From positions 9,900,229-9,964,228 of the forward strand of contig NC_013131.1 in assembly GCF_000024025.1 (NCBI RefSeq): a stretch of DNA of 64,000 bases, in the 5' to 3' direction. This stretch comes from Catenulispora acidiphila DSM 44928 (GTDB taxonomy: Bacteria; Actinomycetota; Actinomycetes; Streptomycetales; Catenulisporaceae). The position numbers and the translations under genes were made by a program. Every line of letters begins with the position of its first letter. Positions within the stretch are counted from its first letter, which is position 1. This document shows positions 61,020 to 64,000 of the stretch, piece after piece. The notes under the pieces are model-generated. The model was not told the DNA's origin and ran no database searches. It worked only from the letters and a program-made list of their open reading frames with translations.

Positions 61020-61883
61020 TCAGCGGAGCTGAGCACGGGCAAGCTCGAACCCGACCCGGCCACCTTTCCTCAGAGCGGTCGGAGCGGCCTGGGGGCCGGC
61101 ATGCGAGCAATCACCGCACAGCCCTTCAGCTCGCATCGGAACCCGACACTCAGCGCACTCATGCCACGTGACACCCAGCGCTTGCTTCGAACGCTCGGGC
61201 GGCATCTTCGCGGTGAGCCGGTGCCGGACCAGAGCGGCGGCCTGGTGCACTCGCGGCGGAAGCCCCGAGGTCAGAGCGCTGGTCACGTGACCCGGCGTCG
61301 CGCCTCTCGCCAGCCAGCGGTCAACGAGCGCTGCCAGCTCTCCAGCCTCGCCCGCAGCAAGATGAAGGCGCGGTTCGTCCTTGGCCACCTGCACGAGCAA
61401 GGAGAGGGCTCTTGAGAGTTCACCTCCCGCCCGCCCTGACGCCGAGGTGTCGGCGACTGGATCCGTCAGCGGGACCTGGGGAGGGAGGGAATCTTCTACC
61501 CCAGTCTCTTCGGTTTTGATTCCCGACTTCCCGCCGCCTGGCGTACCGGTTCCCGGCGAGACGGGCGCCGGTACCACCGGCCTTGATGCCCCTCCGCGGT
61601 CCGCAAAGACCTCGACTTGGGTGTGAATGCGGCCGTCATCATCACGAGTCTTCGCCCGCGTCATGTAGCCACGGGACTCCAGCTCATTCAGCGCGCGGGT
61701 GATCACACCGCGTCCCTCGACCGACTTGTTCGCCAGGGTCTTGACGTCCTCGCGGGCGCCGTCGGGAAGGGAAAGCAGGTAGGCCAGCAGGCCACGAGCC
61801 GCGAACGACAGCCCGTGATCACGCGCTGTGGCGTTCGGAACCTTCGTAAAGAACCCGGTTTGCCGGGTACCATGAACACGCAT
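61020..61883 (-). CDS. Winged-helix protein with C-terminal zinc ribbon
   Basis: 287 residues. The N-terminal part is a replication-initiator-like winged helix (FTKVPNATARDHGLSFAARGLLAYLLSLPDG, then VITRALNELESRGYMTRA). A Pro/Gly linker (~100-150), a helical domain, and a zinc knuckle CAEC-x9-CGDC (~245) follow. AAGGAG at 61896-61901 and a 10-bp leader hairpin precede the ATG. Possibly the replication or copy-control protein of the second element. Confidence 0.7.
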   Translation of the reverse strand: MRVHGTRQTGFFTKVPNATARDHGLSFAARGLLAYLLSLPDGAREDVKTLANKSVEGRGVITRALNELESRGYMTRAKTRDDDGRIHTQVEVFADRGGASRPVVPAPVSPGTGTPGGGKSGIKTEETGVEDSLPPQVPLTDPVADTSASGRAGGELSRALSLLVQVAKDEPRLHLAAGEAGELAALVDRWLARGATPGHVTSALTSGLPPRVHQAAALVRHRLTAKMPPERSKQALGVTWHECAECRVPMRAEGLCGDCSHAGPQAAPTALRKGGRVGFELARAQLR

Positions 61884-61909
61884 CGGGAGCTACTACTCCT
61901 TGTGCCACG

Positions 61910-61937
61910 CCCCGGGGTGTTACCAGCACCGCCGGGG
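61910..61937 (-). promoter_or_regulatory. Leader hairpin before winged-helix gene
   Basis: CCCCGGGGTG (61910-61919) pairs with CACC-G-CCGGGG (61927-61937) with a single bulged G. It lies just upstream of the ribosome site. Confidence 0.5.
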
Positions 61938-62004
61938 TCTTTGTTTTGTTTTGTCGGTATCTACCGTAGCTTCGCAGGCCACGGAGATTCAAGTGAGCAA
62001 CACG

Positions 62005-62031
62005 GATGAACCAGTGCGAAACCGGTTCATC
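62005..62031. promoter_or_regulatory. GATGAACC/GGTTCATC dyad
   Basis: 8-bp perfect arms (62005-62012, 62024-62031), 11-nt spacer, between the winged-helix and BTAD genes. Contains TGAACCAGT, the word repeated upstream of xis at 43701. Confidence 0.5.
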
Positions 62032-62066
62032 GGGGCGAAATATGGACAGGCCGTTTCGATGGTGGA

Positions 62067-64000
62067 CTAGCGGCCCTGCTGGCTGATAGTCCTCACAGCC
62101 GGCCGCAGCTCCTCTCCAACGAGCTGGTTGTAGAGGTCTCGGGACCCCTGGTCAACGTCCTCGTCTAACTCCTCCATATGGATGCTGAGTAACTCAAACG
62201 TGCGGCGGACACCAGTCGTATCGGCGACCGCCGCTTGCGTCCGCATGAGGCACTGGTACGTCTCGATGTTGTAGCGATCGACATCGATCGCGTTTTCGAG
62301 CAAGTGGATCGCATACGCGACGTCCGAGGGCTCGACGAGCTGCGCGAGCCGGTGGTAGGCATCCAACGCGCGGCGGCGCTGCTGTTCGCGGATGGGTTCG
62401 GCCCAGTCGGCTTCGATGAGCGGGAGAATCGGGCCACGGTAGAGGCGAACCGCCTCGGTGAGGTGGTCGACCTGTGTGGCTGGCTCTGCGGTGTTCGCGG
62501 CCGCAAGCGACCGTGTGAACAACTCGAGGTCGGTCGTGATCGCCGCTGCCTCGAATCGAAGCCGCTGGGTGCGCGGATCGTCGTCGACGAACGACGCATC
62601 GGTGAGGTCAGGCGACACGGCACGCAGGGCACGGCGGATCTCGGACAGCTCGGTGGAGAACTTGTGCCGGGTCTTGGTGGTGACCTCCAGGGCGAAGACC
62701 TCCTGAAGCAGGTACTCGCGAGGGGCGCCGGCCGGGTGCAGTGCGAGATAGGACAGCAGCGTCCGAAGCCGAGGGCGGAAACGACCGCTGATGTCGCAAC
62801 CGTTGACGACGACGCCGAGGCCGTCAAAGACTTCGATGCGTACCGGTGGCTGCTGGAAGGGAGCGGGCTCGAAAACTCGGATCTTGGCTGCGGTTCGCTG
62901 TAGCGGAACCGTCGGCTGAGTTTCGGCCTCGGCTGGTGGGTGGGCCGCTGGTGTGGCTTGGTGGAGGACACCGAGGGCTTCTTGAGCCGTGGCGATCGAC
63001 ATATGGAAGGCACGGGTGCCGTCGAAGCTTGGTGCCGTTCCCTTGGCCTGGGTCGCGCCGTCGGCCTCTAGGCACACCTCGGACGCTCCAGAAAGCGGGC
63101 CGAGAACCACGGCGTGGATGTCGAGAGCGCGGCCAGCCTCGATCACGTCAGTGAGACGTACATCGTCAGCCTCAGTCGGCGGCAACGTGACCAGCAGAAG
63201 CGGCTGCATCAGGTGGTCGGACTTGAACCGCCGGACGTCCGCCGCATTGCGCAGCCCTAAGGACCGGAGCAGCGTCCGACGCTCGCTGATCTCGTCTTCG
63301 ACATCGCTCAGGGCAGCCGAAAGGTCTACCCGAGTCTCGACGTGCGGCACGCCCGGCAGATCCGCGGTCCCGAATACGCACTCGGCGACGGCCGTCGTGG
63401 TGAGGACGCGAGTTGCGGTACCGCAGTCCGGAACTCCCTCGGCAGCCGACGCAGCCACGATGAACGCCCGAAGGGCGGCCTCCGCTCCATCCCCCTCAAC
63501 CGACAAGCCACGGCGAGCAGCGTCCTCAGGCACGAACAGCACCGAATCGCCGCGGGGTCCGATGCCCCATGCAAGCTCAGTCGGCGCCTCCAGATCCTTG
63601 CGAGTCCTGGCTACTTCCTGCTCCGCTGACATTTTCAGAGTGGGCAGCCCATAGCCATCCGTGGACCGGTCAAGCAGTACAAGCGGTTCCGCAACAACCC
63701 ACTCGGTGAGGTACGGGTCGTCTTCGTCCTGGACGTAACCGTGGTCTGGCGGCGCAAGGGTCAGCAGATGCGCACGTTCCAGCTCCGCGAGCACGTCCGC
63801 CCCACCCCACCGTCAGCAGGAACACCATCAAGCGGGATCGGGAACTGAGCACGAGCGCGAGCCCGCCGACGCAGACGACCCGCAGTCAGAGCCGCCGCGA
63901 TGCCGGCCGCGAGTCCGATACCCACGTACCCGTCGGCTCCCAAGCTGATCGCGACGCGATCCCGAGGCGCGGCCTGCACCCGCCCCGCTTCCGCGAACGC
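62067..64000 (-). CDS. BTAD (SARP-like) regulator with membrane N-terminus, frameshifted and cut by window end
   Basis: The main frame (63794-62067, 575 residues) contains, near the end, a winged-helix region (RIEVFDGLGVVVNGCDISGRFRPRLRTLLSYLALHPAG) and a BTAD domain (LELFTRSLAA...HLTEAVRLYRGPILPLIEADWAEPIREQQRRRALDAYHRLAQ). Upstream, a different minus frame (63979-63761, open to the window edge) encodes GADGYVGIGLAAGIAAALTAG and RLRRRARARA, the membrane anchor usual in these proteins, then loses sense as RTCSRSW where the main frame reads ELERAHLL. A one-base shift near the C-run at ~63800 is likely. Mobile-element activator of unknown target. Confidence 0.72.

Overview
The window is high-GC DNA with strong G/C preference at third codon positions, frequent GTG starts, 4-nt ATGA/GTGA gene overlaps and few T-rich terminators. 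It also carries typical actinomycete families: RepSA/Tra AICE genes, a DLW-39 protein, a ydaO-type leader before an NlpC/P60 gene, and a SARP-like BTAD protein. A filamentous actinomycete (Catenulispora/Streptomyces-like) is inferred; the species cannot be fixed from the sequence.

Layout. (1) 1-8265: a 5'-truncated protein with an ADP-ribosyltransferase-like C-terminus and two linked genes sharing a module, a GT2-TPR glycosyltransferase, a collagen-like Gly-X-Y protein, and a TetR/FAD-monooxygenase pair. (2) 8266-17990: an eroded mobile zone. Two inverted, nearly identical 881-bp IS630-type copies bracket a Vsr / HTH-nuclease / C5-methyltransferase restriction-modification island. Then come two decayed integrase 3' ends flanking a PIN-like gene, an ISL3 element with 8-bp target duplication sitting in a terminator T-tract, and an IS110 element sitting inside a displaced tRNA-Ala 3' end. 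(3) about 17972-31595: an AICE integrated in tRNA-Ala(UGC), with a 19-bp core at both ends. It has an AT-richer cargo pair, a Nudix gene, XRE and double-HTH regulators, GntR, a Pra-like protein, FtsK-type Tra, RepSA-type Rep, Xis, and an integrase split by a small deletion. (4) 31552-39938: core genome with tRNA-Ala, DLW-39, NlpC/P60 with riboswitch, a PH-domain protein, the pntAA-pntAB-pntB transhydrogenase operon, upp, a TadA-type deaminase and tRNA-Ser(CGA). (5) 39939-64000: a second integrative element, next to tRNA-Ser and running off the window. It has an HTH-fused integrase and Xis, a divergent methyltransferase, a sigma-like protein, a compact type IV secretion operon (TrbC/VirB2-like, TrbL-like, PrgI-like, VirB4, VirD4, replication-relaxation family, secreted NlpC/P60), a DUF2637 protein, two more double-HTH regulators, an anti-sigma-type ATPase, XRE plus flavoprotein, a winged-helix protein, and a frameshifted BTAD protein.

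How they work together. The two elements use different transfer machineries: the AICE has a single FtsK/TraB-type dsDNA pump, while the second element has a T4SS with a VirD4 coupling protein. Yet they share regulator families (XRE-TPR and double-HTH). The tRNA-Ala side looks like a tandem array in which an older element, now holed by ISs, lies beside an intact-looking newer one.
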